A stretch of DNA of 64,000 nucleotides. It comes from Clostridia bacterium. Lineage in GTDB: Bacteria > Bacillota > Clostridia > Christensenellales > CAG-138. Positions within the stretch are counted from its first letter, which is position 1. Each line of letters begins with the position of its first letter. The stretch spans positions 1-64,000 of the forward strand of contig JAFWVQ010000067.1 in NCBI GenBank assembly GCA_017523925.1. Direction: 5' to 3'. The notes beneath the pieces are model-generated. The model was given only the letters and a program-made list of their open reading frames with translations, had not been told where the DNA came from and ran no database searches. Position numbers and translations under genes: made by a program. Below, piece after piece: positions 28,086 through 37,444 of the stretch.

Positions 28086-29816
28086 CTAAGTTGCTGCCTC
28101 GACCCCGCCTCGAGACATAAATACGACTGTCTCGACAGTATTCTCTTTGGTCAGGTAAATCTCAGACAGCTCACCATTGATTGAAACAGGTATTGCAAGG
28201 ACGATTTTCTCAATAATACTGCTATAATCAAGTCTGCCGGATTTCCCTTCACCGAGGTCACTTCGTATCTCTATTCGTTCAATAAGCTCATGGAGAAGCT
28301 TTTTCCTTTCATCGTCATTCATCTCATTATACCATACTCCGAAGTTAGATAGTATAGTTATTATGCCTTCCCGAGTTATTTGTTTTTCCTCTGCGGCCTT
28401 TCTTCTGCGCCGAATCTCATCAGCTTTTTTAATGAAATAGCTTTCTTGTTGTAAGGCGGCATCCCATCTCACTGTAAGGTTTTCTCTTTTTGCCTCGTAT
28501 GCTGCATCATCATAATCAAGGTTATCAATATCGATACCAAGACGTTCAGCATTTCGTTTTGCTTTTGCTCTATTCTTCTCACATATTTTTAACTCGGCTT
28601 CCAAATTTGTCACATCAACACCGGCGCCTAATTTCTCCGCAACCATCGTTGTAAACTCATCAACGGTAGCTAATTTGTTAAGCATTAGTATAACCTCGTT
28701 ACACATTGCTTCCTCATTAAGTTGTCTATTAAAACTGCAAATATGTCCTCTTTGAGTTTTGTTGTTTCTGCATTTATAAGCATATGTAGGTTTATACATA
28801 CCACCTTTGTTTTTGTTCTGCTTATTGCTGCTGAAACCATTAAGCGGTGTTCCGCATTCAGGGCAAATTATCAATCCTGTTAATGGATAGATATGGTCGG
28901 ATTCTCGGTTTTTGTTTCTAACATTATTCTGCTTTGATTCTTGACGTCTTGATGATGCAATGGTCCACACATCTTGGGAGATTAAAGGTTCGTGTGTGCC
29001 ATTGACCTTAATGTAATCTTCCGACTTAATTCGCTGTGTTTTGCTTCGGTCTTTCTTGTCAACCTTACCCTTTGTTTTTCCATAGGTAATATAACCGGCA
29101 TATGTATCATTATCCAGTATCTTTCTCACAAAAGAAGCAGTAAACAAGCTTAAGTCATGCTTCTGAATGGGCACCCTTTTATATCGAGAGTTTAGGTATT
29201 CGGATATCTTGTCTGCTGATGAACCTTCATATACATATTTGTTAAAGATTTCGCGAACAATTTCAGCTTCATCCTCTTTAATTTCAAGTGTTCCCTTGCC
29301 TTTGACCAGTTTATATCCATAAGGCGCTTTACCACCGTTCCATAATCCTTTTGAGGCTTTTTCTCGTCGACCGGCGAGAGTTTGAACAGAAATGTTTTCA
29401 CGTTCGATTTCAGCAACAGAAGCAAGAACAGAAATAATCAGCTTGCCTGCCTCGTTAGAACTGTCGATGCCGTCCTCAACACAAATCAAGTTTACATCAT
29501 TAGCTTGCATTGCTTCAAGGTTTACAAGGACGTCTTTGGTGTTTCTTCCAAAACGAGACAGCTTAAACACTAAGACATAGGATACCGCATCCTTTCCCGC
29601 ATCAATATCATCCATCATCTTTAGAAATTCAGGACGACCAGAGGTGCTTTTTCCGCTTTTGCCTTCATCGCAATACTTTCTTATAACAGTCATTTCGTTA
29701 AGCCTTGCGTATTCAAGCAATTTCTTTTCTTGCGCATCCAAACTATACCCTTCAATCTGCATAGCTGTTGACACGCGCGTGTAGATATAGCAACGCTTTC
29801 CCTTTTTGCTTTCCAT
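28086..29816 (-). CDS. Large serine recombinase (integrase of the rlmD-targeting element)
   Basis: 576 residues. Resolvase catalytic domain (1-150) with YTRVST and nucleophile Ser16, recombinase domain (about 170-280), a zinc ribbon beginning CPEC at 318-321, and a coiled coil (about 385-455). It catalyses att-site recombination by concerted double-strand breaks. The final codons (VETVV then FMSRGGVEAAT) are the displaced 3' end of host rlmD: the reading frame crosses attL. In the excised circle the frame would instead run on into a 99-residue tail now fused to RlmD, giving about 664 residues. Its promoter holds a palindrome between -35 and -10. Confidence 0.95.
   Translation of the reverse strand: MESKKGKRCYIYTRVSTAMQIEGYSLDAQEKKLLEYARLNEMTVIRKYCDEGKSGKSTSGRPEFLKMMDDIDAGKDAVSYVLVFKLSRFGRNTKDVLVNLEAMQANDVNLICVEDGIDSSNEAGKLIISVLASVAEIERENISVQTLAGRREKASKGLWNGGKAPYGYKLVKGKGTLEIKEDEAEIVREIFNKYVYEGSSADKISEYLNSRYKRVPIQKHDLSLFTASFVRKILDNDTYAGYITYGKTKGKVDKKDRSKTQRIKSEDYIKVNGTHEPLISQDVWTIASSRRQESKQNNVRNKNRESDHIYPLTGLIICPECGTPLNGFSSNKQNKNKGGMYKPTYAYKCRNNKTQRGHICSFNRQLNEEAMCNEVILMLNKLATVDEFTTMVAEKLGAGVDVTNLEAELKICEKNRAKAKRNAERLGIDIDNLDYDDAAYEAKRENLTVRWDAALQQESYFIKKADEIRRRRKAAEEKQITREGIITILSNFGVWYNEMNDDERKKLLHELIERIEIRSDLGEGKSGRLDYSSIIEKIVLAIPVSINGELSEIYLTKENTVETVVFMSRGGVEAAT
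28126..28133. other. attL core of the integrated element
   Basis: ACTGTCTC (minus strand GAGACAGT, codons for E-T-V). The same octamer in the same reading phase occurs at 45109-45116 inside rlmD. Rejoining at this octamer rebuilds a normal RlmD ending HVETVVFMSRGG. Confidence 0.75.
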
Positions 29817-29855
29817 ATATCAGAAACATTCCTTACAGTAGTTTTGTCAAGGAAT

Positions 29856-29884
29856 ATTGTACCATAAGTGATTTCACTTGTCAA
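29856..29884 (-). promoter_or_regulatory. Integrase promoter with internal palindromic operator
   Basis: Minus strand TTGACA (29879-29884), 17-bp spacer, TACAAT (29856-29861). The spacer is largely the palindrome AAGTGATTTCACTT (29866-29879), placed where a bound repressor would block RNA polymerase. A second inverted repeat (ATTCCTT 29828-29834, AAGGAAT 29849-29855) lies in the leader. Confidence 0.75.
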
Positions 29885-30036
29885 ATAAAATATATTTTAT
29901 TCGGAGCATAGAATTCTGTGTGCCGATAAAAGCCGCTATTAATTTCAATCATGTTTCCTCCGAAGCATCAATAAGCGTTGGCATTTTGCACTCAAGCTTA
30001 TGTGTTTCAATCAATTTAGATTGGAGACATGCAAAA

Positions 30037-30198
30037 ATGAACAAAAGAACTGTTAATCAGGCAGAAATCAACATTAGAACCAGTTCCTCATACTCGTTCA
30101 TCGCAAACATGATAACGAAATATGGTGAAACCGTCATCAGAAAAGCAGCAGAAAACAGCACTAACGATACACAAAAACAATATGAATCAAACGAATAA
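30037..30198 (+). CDS. Small ORF upstream of and overlapping the DNA polymerase gene
   Basis: 53 codons (starts MNKRTVNQAEINIRT) with TTGGAG about 11 bases before the ATG. It overlaps the 5' part of the polymerase frame, so it may serve translational coupling, or encode a small accessory protein. No family recognised. The 220 bases from 29817 to 30036 otherwise hold only the divergent promoter region. Confidence 0.4.
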   Translation: MNKRTVNQAEINIRTSSSYSFIANMITKYGETVIRKAAENSTNDTQKQYESNE

Positions 30199-33028
30199 TA
30201 TTGACACCGAAAAACTATTAACATTAGGATGGGTTAAATCAAATTCAGGTCGAACTAAGCATGTTGACTACAATGAATCATATGCGTTCTTTATCAGAAA
30301 AAGCAATGCAGCCCATTCACCAAAAACACAAAGCAATTCAAACTTTGAGACTATGTTTAATAATAGCAACATTAAAAACATAGATAACATAAGTCAAAAT
30401 AGTCAGGGGGCAGATAGAAATATGGGAAGCATCAATAATGTGCTGCCCCTTGCCCCATCGCTTAATCAGGTTCCATCTTTGGCTTCATTAGTATCTATTG
30501 AGCCTTGTTTATGTATCGGACTAAAAGTTATGTGGCGTGAAAACTGCTTTACTTCACCTATTGTTGCTTGTTGTTGTTATGTCGATTCAGTCAAATATGA
30601 TTTTATCTTTCTCTGTTCGTCAGCTGAGATTCCCTCAATTGATTATGTACTCGGTCGACTTATGGACGAATTGTATTCTCGTCATCCTGATGCTATGCCT
30701 CGCTCTGTTTACCGCTATGGCAATGCTGCAAAAGATGATTTGCAATATTTTCCTGTAACAGTTGTGTGTCATGACACTTTGGCTAATCTCTGCTGTTTTC
30801 AGCAGTTTGGAAGATTCAATTCTTCCATCATCAAACACTTAACATCTGTCGGCAAAGGTGCTGTCAGTATGTTCCCAATAAGAATATCACCTATCAGTTA
30901 TATCAGACCGTCCGGTTGGTTCTATAATTACCATCTGTCCATCTCAATTCGCGACACAATATGTTGTTGCCCATCTGATGCTTGTTCAATCGCTGATATG
31001 GGCAAGATTGTCGGTATAGCCTATAATACTGAAAGACCTCACCTATCCGGAGATGAAAGCGTTGGTATTCCTGATATAATTGAAAAAGGTTGTAATGGTG
31101 CATTAATACCGTTGCTTTATTCGCAGTCAATTTTCGGTATTAATCTGAATCAACCACCTACAATCCTGACAGCAACAGCGCGATGCGTTAAAAAAAGCAT
31201 AATGGAGTATCTTTGTGTCGATGACAAGCATTATAACAAAGCATATCGCGGATTGAATACAGTTAAACATGGACTTCAACGGACAGAAAACGGGGGCTTT
31301 AATGCACTAGCCTCTTTGGATGCGGTGAACGACAAAGCTAACACTATCCAACATTATGCATCAGAAGCATATCACGGTGGTTATAATTCATGCTCAGAAG
31401 TTGGTTTTTTCCCATATCCCACAAATGATTTTGACATTCAAAATGCTTATCCATCCGCAATGTGTCTTGTCCCTGACGTTGATTGGGATGACTGCATCAT
31501 AGAGCGGATTGAGAACCGCTATCTGACAATTCAAGATTTTTTGCTAAAAGGATGTGTCTATGATACATTCCCGCTTCTGTTTTGCTATATCAGATTTGAG
31601 TTTCCATTTGATGTCAAATACCCTTGTATTCCAGCTAAAGAAGATGGCGTACCCGTTTTTCCGCGAACATCCGACGGGTTAAATGGCGTTTATGCTTGCG
31701 GTCCCGAATTGTTCCTTGCTGTCAAACTGGGTGCCAAAGTTTGGGTCGAGACTGGATACAGGGTCCGAACGAAAATTCGTGAAAACGGTGAAGAAAGCTA
31801 TTCCCTACGCTATGCAGTTAAACAGCTTGTTTCAGACCGTATTCGGGCAAAGAAGGAGTACGGCAAAGGCTCATTACCTGAGCTTGTGCTAAAGCTGATG
31901 GTTAATGGCAGCTATGGTAAAATCGCTCAAAATGTGATTAAAAAAAGCGCGTGGAATGTGTATAAGAATCAAATGGACGATATTGGCATCTCTTGCATAA
32001 CAAATCCGGTAAGCGCGGCGCAAATTACAAGCATAGTAAGAGCCATCTTGCTTGCTACGCAGAACCAGTTGCATAATCAAGGTTACCATTGCGTTTCCGT
32101 CACTACGGACGGTTTTATTTCCGATGCTCCGTATGATGTAGTCAATGCTCTTGACCTATACGGCATGGCGGCATATTTGTTCCAAGTAAGGCTTTTCCTT
32201 ACCGATGGTGCGAGCCCCGACCTGTGGGAAATAAAACACAAGCAGGATGATTTACTCAATTTTACAACAAGGGGAAATGTTTCCCTCAATACAGGGGAGA
32301 ATGTCATTTTTGACAGACCGGGCGTTTGTGCTCACAATGGAGTTAAGTCCGGCTTCCCATCCGACAGCTATGAGGACCGTCTTTGGCTTATGACACAAGT
32401 TTTATCTCGTACAGGAGCAGTAGAGTTTGTTTCAACAGAACGAACGTCACTAAAAGAAATTGCAAAAGCCATTGCCGAAAACCGAAAAGATGATGCCGTA
32501 ATCAAAGAAAAAACCATAGTCAAGCACGTCAAAATGGACTATGACCTCAAGCGAAAGCCAATCAAAGAGTCATTCAAAACTGATTATGTTTCGTTGGATG
32601 GCGAAGCATATGAGATAGCCCATTTTGATACTGAACCTTTTGAAAGCATTGAAGAGTTCAAGAAATATCGTCAAACAAAAAAAGACACAAAGGTGCTGCG
32701 AACGCAAAAGGATTGGGATTTGTTTTATGCAAAGCTATCCGGCAAAGGCAGCCACGCTAAAATCACGGATATTGATTGGGCAAAGCTCACATCCTGCATC
32801 AAGTATTATCGTGCGGGTACGGTCGATATTCCTGTTTTAACAAAGCATCTTGCAGATAAAAGTTGGAAGGTTGCCGATGTATGCGCTTGGATACAGAGTC
32901 ACAATCGAAGTAAAGATAAAGTATTTTCCGAGAACACATGGAAGGACTGCCGCAAGCCCGAACGACTCTCGACAGCACTTCCGATGGAAGAAATTGTCAG
33001 CTTGCTCCAAGAGCTTCAAGCAGATTGA
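30122..33028 (+). CDS. Family-B DNA polymerase, primer-independent (piPolB)-like
   Basis: Up to 968 residues. Polymerase motifs are in the right order: motif A DFDIQNAYPSAM (Asp438), motif B KLMVNGSYGK (Lys591, Tyr598), motif C SVTTDGF (Asp663) and a following TTRG at 715-718. Motif C is TTDG instead of the usual DTDS, a form I recall for the primer-independent polymerases of pipolins; this is from memory. Residues 121-170 look like the strands of an exonuclease domain, but I see no DxE, so proofreading may be lost. An Asn/Ser/Gln-rich stretch (60-100) and several Cys pairs are unusual. The start is uncertain (30122 or Met21 at 30182; neither has a good ribosome-binding site). No terminal protein is seen nearby. 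Confidence 0.8.
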   Translation: MVKPSSEKQQKTALTIHKNNMNQTNNIDTEKLLTLGWVKSNSGRTKHVDYNESYAFFIRKSNAAHSPKTQSNSNFETMFNNSNIKNIDNISQNSQGADRNMGSINNVLPLAPSLNQVPSLASLVSIEPCLCIGLKVMWRENCFTSPIVACCCYVDSVKYDFIFLCSSAEIPSIDYVLGRLMDELYSRHPDAMPRSVYRYGNAAKDDLQYFPVTVVCHDTLANLCCFQQFGRFNSSIIKHLTSVGKGAVSMFPIRISPISYIRPSGWFYNYHLSISIRDTICCCPSDACSIADMGKIVGIAYNTERPHLSGDESVGIPDIIEKGCNGALIPLLYSQSIFGINLNQPPTILTATARCVKKSIMEYLCVDDKHYNKAYRGLNTVKHGLQRTENGGFNALASLDAVNDKANTIQHYASEAYHGGYNSCSEVGFFPYPTNDFDIQNAYPSAMCLVPDVDWDDCIIERIENRYLTIQDFLLKGCVYDTFPLLFCYIRFEFPFDVKYPCIPAKEDGVPVFPRTSDGLNGVYACGPELFLAVKLGAKVWVETGYRVRTKIRENGEESYSLRYAVKQLVSDRIRAKKEYGKGSLPELVLKLMVNGSYGKIAQNVIKKSAWNVYKNQMDDIGISCITNPVSAAQITSIVRAILLATQNQLHNQGYHCVSVTTDGFISDAPYDVVNALDLYGMAAYLFQVRLFLTDGASPDLWEIKHKQDDLLNFTTRGNVSLNTGENVIFDRPGVCAHNGVKSGFPSDSYEDRLWLMTQVLSRTGAVEFVSTERTSLKEIAKAIAENRKDDAVIKEKTIVKHVKMDYDLKRKPIKESFKTDYVSLDGEAYEIAHFDTEPFESIEEFKKYRQTKKDTKVLRTQKDWDLFYAKLSGKGSHAKITDIDWAKLTSCIKYYRAGTVDIPVLTKHLADKSWKVADVCAWIQSHNRSKDKVFSENTWKDCRKPERLSTALPMEEIVSLLQELQAD

Positions 33029-34785
33029 AGCTCTTGGTAAAGCTTGTAAATCGGATATGTCCGATACTGCTCCTGCATTTCGGGTGACATCAAAGCAAAT
33101 TGTTTATCAGCAGATTCTTTGTCGCCGAGCAAAACGCTTTTGCCAAATTGCGATTCCACATCTTCGAGGGTTATTGACTCTATAATGTCGATTTCAGTTT
33201 TGCCCCAAGCCCCCAATCTCTTTTTTATTTGGAGACGGTTCATTATAAAGAACTCTTGGCTCTGGACACTCTCGATTTTCTGCAACAAGTAATCCGCTAA
33301 TCTCAAGAACTCTTCGTTTCCATTAATATCGAACACCGAAATCAGCTTTATTGCTTCCATATTGAATGCCTCGATTGTATGCTCGTTAATGCTTGCTCTG
33401 TCGATTTGATTATATAGAGAATCATAATCATTCAGATAAAGGTTAGAAAGAATTTTAGCATCACAGCAAACAAACAGCGGGATAATGAACCTTGTACTCT
33501 CGTCGCCTTTGAGTGTCGTTACATACTGATACTTACGGGTATATAGGCCATTAAGAAGCTCGTTCTCGTCATGGCCTTCTTTATCGCGCATAATGGAAAT
33601 CGGAACAAGTTTTCCTCGATAGCTCCAGTTATATCGCGATACATCGGCGGAAAGCTGATTGTTGTATTTCCCAAGCCTAAGATTAACTATGAAAGTTAAA
33701 TCATTCACATCTTCTTCACTTAATCCGTTCATCATAAATGATGCGGTATCAATCTCTATCATCTCAAGCGTCTCATATAGGTCAACAATAAAGTGAAGCT
33801 TGGTATTAAGATTGTCCGGAATCACTTCTTTCTCATAAGATATAGTCTGGGATGCTATTGAAACAACAGCCCCTTCAAACAGTCTTAGAATAAACCGCGC
33901 ATCGTTATATAAGGTTTGCAAATCAGAATTGAGCCTAAAACTCAGTTTCGAGTGAGTTAAACTTAGTTCAAGGTTGGCGCTTGGGATAATGCAGAACTCT
34001 TGTCCAGTAGCTATTTGGGCATTGTACTTATAATAATAGACGATATCGTCGATTGAGATTGTTTTATTAACAGATTTGAGCGCAGAGAACACACCATCTT
34101 TCGCAAACTCAATAGGAATATCGTATGGATTTCCATCAATTTTTCCGAACAGACAGGCTTCTCCTTCGGCTATTCTCATCAGAGCTTCAACTTCATTTTT
34201 AGCTTGAAAAACGGTTGCAACCATCTCGACAACATTTGGAAGGTCTTTTAAGTGTATCCTATCGTCAGCAATCTGTCTTGTCAATTTTGCGCTGTCATTA
34301 GCAAATTGCTGCAAGACTCTATATATGGCATCCGGGGTTTTCGGGAGTTTGAAAAAAACAACATTTATACTTGCCTTGCGCTTCTTTTTTGCAGCTTCAT
34401 CATAGTATTCTTTTGCCTTTGATTGTCCAAGCGGAGCATAGAATACCTCCCTATCTTCGCCGTTTTCATCCATCAATACAACGAAGTATAATACGCCGTG
34501 TTCACGATAATAAATATTTAAGTCGGTCAACTCAACAGCTTGGCTGATGCGAGTTGCCCTGCGTTCAACTTTTTTGTCAATATGACCTTTGATTTGAACT
34601 GGGACTTGAAAATCCCAATCCGCTTTTCTGAAATCGCTCTTTACTTTTGTGAAACCGTAAATAGAACCATCATAAGCCATATACTTATCGTGGTCATTGA
34701 TGGCGGGGTCAAGAAGATGATGCTTATTGGCCAACGCTTTTACTTCTTCGATTGCGTTTTGTTCGATTTTTGAGTTTGTAAACAT
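33016..34785 (-). CDS. Large protein with DUF4365-like nuclease N terminus, third gene of the type III R-M operon
   Basis: 589 residues. The first ~110 residues resemble DUF4365/PD-(D/E)xK nucleases: DGSIYGF (Asp39), DWDFQVPVQIKGH with Asp56/Asp58 and the Q-x-K pair Gln64-Lys66, then LYFVVLMDENG. The remaining ~450 residues are alpha-beta and unassigned. It lies 56 bp downstream of res on the same strand, with GGGGAATA before the ATG, so it is probably co-transcribed and may be an accessory effector of the restriction system. Its end overlaps the convergent polymerase gene by 13 bp. Confidence 0.7.
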   Translation of the reverse strand: MFTNSKIEQNAIEEVKALANKHHLLDPAINDHDKYMAYDGSIYGFTKVKSDFRKADWDFQVPVQIKGHIDKKVERRATRISQAVELTDLNIYYREHGVLYFVVLMDENGEDREVFYAPLGQSKAKEYYDEAAKKKRKASINVVFFKLPKTPDAIYRVLQQFANDSAKLTRQIADDRIHLKDLPNVVEMVATVFQAKNEVEALMRIAEGEACLFGKIDGNPYDIPIEFAKDGVFSALKSVNKTISIDDIVYYYKYNAQIATGQEFCIIPSANLELSLTHSKLSFRLNSDLQTLYNDARFILRLFEGAVVSIASQTISYEKEVIPDNLNTKLHFIVDLYETLEMIEIDTASFMMNGLSEEDVNDLTFIVNLRLGKYNNQLSADVSRYNWSYRGKLVPISIMRDKEGHDENELLNGLYTRKYQYVTTLKGDESTRFIIPLFVCCDAKILSNLYLNDYDSLYNQIDRASINEHTIEAFNMEAIKLISVFDINGNEEFLRLADYLLQKIESVQSQEFFIMNRLQIKKRLGAWGKTEIDIIESITLEDVESQFGKSVLLGDKESADKQFALMSPEMQEQYRTYPIYKLYQELQSA

Positions 34786-34841
34786 AATATTCCCCTTATT
34801 CAAATCAAGGCCTGGCACTACGCAGCAGTTGCTGAAATGAG

Positions 34842-37442
34842 TTACAACAGCCTATTCATATCATCATCAAACTCATTTAGGCGCACATCCTGATTGAAGA
34901 AGTGGAATCCCCATATCCGATAATCATTGTCATCGGCAAACATGGTTGTCGGAATAGCTTTTTCTTCAAGCTGAAGCATAAAGCCTTCCTTCCACTTGTC
35001 ATTTTGAACAAGATGCGTACCCTTCGGCTCGATGAATATCTGTAACTGCTCGTATCCTTCGACTTTCGGAGAATGCAGGAACAGAACATAGTCCGGCTCA
35101 AACCTTTCGCCGCCTTCAAACGAATAAATGTGGAGTTGCCGTTCGTTGCGAAGCAAATAAACCTTATCATATTTCTGCCGTAACTGCGGTACATACGATT
35201 TGAAGTATGCAACAAAGGCTTTCTCTTCGCTCGTGCCGAAGTTATCCTCAAATGCAAACCAATCTTCCCTTGAAAGGTCGATTTTCCAAGCAGCGGGAAC
35301 GGTAATATCGTTCTGTGAATAACCGATGCCGCCGTCGTGCAGTACGGTATAGCTGCACTTTTTGTTCTTGAAAACCTTGTGGATGTACTGCGACCTGAAC
35401 TCAGTGCTGCCCTCATAGGTCTCTTCGATTTTAGACACGCTTTCGGAAACTTTGCCGACAACCTGTTTGCAAGCTTCAAACAGTATTGCCGGGGGAGGGG
35501 TAGTTTCATAGACTGATTCTATCTCAACCTTGATGCCGCCGAGATAATTCTCATCCTCAACAAACTGCCTCGTTGATTTCAGGTTCGGGAAATAACTACG
35601 GAGTATGTTGAATTTAAGATTATTGTATCTACAAATCGCCTTGTGTACGATAGCATAATTCAGTTTTGCAATATCGCCAATGGTCGTTCTGTAAACATAA
35701 GTTACTGTCCTGTGTTCCGTAAAACCAGACGCACCGAATATCGTATCCTCACCGGAGCTTCCCGATGCAAAATGTATTCTGTAAACATGGTCTTTGACGG
35801 AAGGAAGCAAGCCCACAACCTCATTGCGACCTTTCACGATTCTTTCATTCGTGAAAACAAGCCCCTGCGTGTATAGCGAATCAGCCTTGAACTCGTCTTT
35901 AAGCACATACTCACGCACAACGACTTTATCCATATCGACACCGATTTCACGAAGTGCGTTATTCAGCTCGCCAATGTAGCGGCTGTCGTTCTGGCAGTGG
36001 TAATGAAGTTCCTCGCAAATGCGGAGCGGATTATCAATGTCGTTGTCATATTTGCGCTTATACTTTTCCTGCTCATCGTCAATTTGGAACGGACAGTACC
36101 TCGCTCCGCGACCGATAAGCTGTGCTTCCGAAATGGTGTAGGGGGATATTTTCTTGCCGCCGGACTGCCTCGTTTCATACAGACGGACAATATCAAACAG
36201 ATTGAGTACATCCCATCCTTCGTCGAGCTTTTTGACTTCAAATACCGCTCTATACGGATTGCTTAAATCCTCAAGAGAGTTCAAAGCAAGCTGTCTTGCT
36301 TCCGCTTCGCTTTCATCATTAGCGGAAATGCAATGCTCCGGCGAGAAGTCATCTTTAAGCTCCTGTGCCAACTGCTCAAAGGTTATTCCGTTTTTTTCAA
36401 AATAGCTGTATGCGGTTCTAAGCGTATCGTTAGTTGTGAGATTGGAAATACGCCTTAGCTCGCTTCCTGTCAAGGAAGCGATAGTTTCTGTGAACTCCTT
36501 AATAAAAGCTACACTTTCAGCAACTTTCCTTGATTTGAAAAGCACAACGGGCTTGACCGCAAGCCTGTTATCCTGAAACACTTTCAAACGGTACTGGCTG
36601 AGCATAATCGCCTGAATGGCGCGTTCCATAATGCTGACGTCCGTTCGGAGTGCTTTTATCTCCTTTGAATAACCGTCCGCTCTGAACTTGTCGAGCTTAT
36701 AGTCGAAAATGATTTTGCTCTCATACTCCGCTTTTATCTGCGGATTATTAAGGTCACAAGTTGCCGTAAACTCCAACAGGACATTATTTTTGTTCATATC
36801 GAAGATACGGCGAACAGTCTGCTCCCAACTGTGATAGCTTGCAGCCTCTTCTTTGTTTTTCTCTCTCGTCTTTGTGTCTACGTTCAGATGATGGGCTTCG
36901 TCGGATATGAGAACAACCTTCTTGTCTGCAAAATCCTCAAAGGAAATTGAGTTCTCTTTCGTGAACCACATGTCCATGTGAAGCCCCTGCGTTGTCGTAA
37001 AACAGATATTGATAGCATTCTCGTCAACGCCTTGGAAGTTTCTGACCTCTCTGACCGGGACGCGCTCGCCGTCTATCCTTATTTCATCAGCAAACAGGTA
37101 CTTACTCGATAAAGGATTGAGGAAGTTATCTTTCGTCTTATTGACGATGTTGGAGAGATTGACGAAGAACAGGAAATTGCGGTATCCTTGCTTGTAGAGA
37201 TACAGCATCAGTCCCGCCATTATCATTGTTTTGCCGGAGCCTGTTGCCATATGGAAAAGCGTCTGTGTCGGCTTGCGGCACATACGGTCGTTCTCAAAAT
37301 AGGTTATGAAGTTTTCAAAGGCGTTGACCTGATATGGGCGCAGCGTAAACTTCGGATTCACGTTTTCCTGAATGTAGGATGGAATCGCAATGTATGAACC
37401 AAAGTTGCGTAGCGTTTCAAGTTGTTCATAAAGGAACGGCAT
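34842..37442 (-). CDS. Type III restriction enzyme, Res subunit (helicase-nuclease)
   Basis: 866 residues. SF2 helicase core with Walker A ATGSGKT (66-72), DEAH at 181-184, LLEFTAT motif III and a motif VI region ending QLIGRGARYCPF. The C-terminal PD-(D/E)xK endonuclease is intact: Asp784 in EPDYV and Glu805-x-Lys807 in IEPKG. With Mod it cuts DNA after ATP-driven movement between two unmethylated sites. The ATG at 37442 begins just after the mod stop. An upstream in-frame TTG is a poorer choice. Confidence 0.93.
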   Translation of the reverse strand: MPFLYEQLETLRNFGSYIAIPSYIQENVNPKFTLRPYQVNAFENFITYFENDRMCRKPTQTLFHMATGSGKTMIMAGLMLYLYKQGYRNFLFFVNLSNIVNKTKDNFLNPLSSKYLFADEIRIDGERVPVREVRNFQGVDENAINICFTTTQGLHMDMWFTKENSISFEDFADKKVVLISDEAHHLNVDTKTREKNKEEAASYHSWEQTVRRIFDMNKNNVLLEFTATCDLNNPQIKAEYESKIIFDYKLDKFRADGYSKEIKALRTDVSIMERAIQAIMLSQYRLKVFQDNRLAVKPVVLFKSRKVAESVAFIKEFTETIASLTGSELRRISNLTTNDTLRTAYSYFEKNGITFEQLAQELKDDFSPEHCISANDESEAEARQLALNSLEDLSNPYRAVFEVKKLDEGWDVLNLFDIVRLYETRQSGGKKISPYTISEAQLIGRGARYCPFQIDDEQEKYKRKYDNDIDNPLRICEELHYHCQNDSRYIGELNNALREIGVDMDKVVVREYVLKDEFKADSLYTQGLVFTNERIVKGRNEVVGLLPSVKDHVYRIHFASGSSGEDTIFGASGFTEHRTVTYVYRTTIGDIAKLNYAIVHKAICRYNNLKFNILRSYFPNLKSTRQFVEDENYLGGIKVEIESVYETTPPPAILFEACKQVVGKVSESVSKIEETYEGSTEFRSQYIHKVFKNKKCSYTVLHDGGIGYSQNDITVPAAWKIDLSREDWFAFEDNFGTSEEKAFVAYFKSYVPQLRQKYDKVYLLRNERQLHIYSFEGGERFEPDYVLFLHSPKVEGYEQLQIFIEPKGTHLVQNDKWKEGFMLQLEEKAIPTTMFADDNDYRIWGFHFFNQDVRLNEFDDDMNRLL

Positions 37443-37444
37443 AA

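Noticed and set aside
28086..28140. Reading the last residues of the serine recombinase as its native C terminus
   Set aside because: The codons match the 3' end of a normal rlmD and the frame crosses the att core, so the native end is the tail now fused to RlmD.
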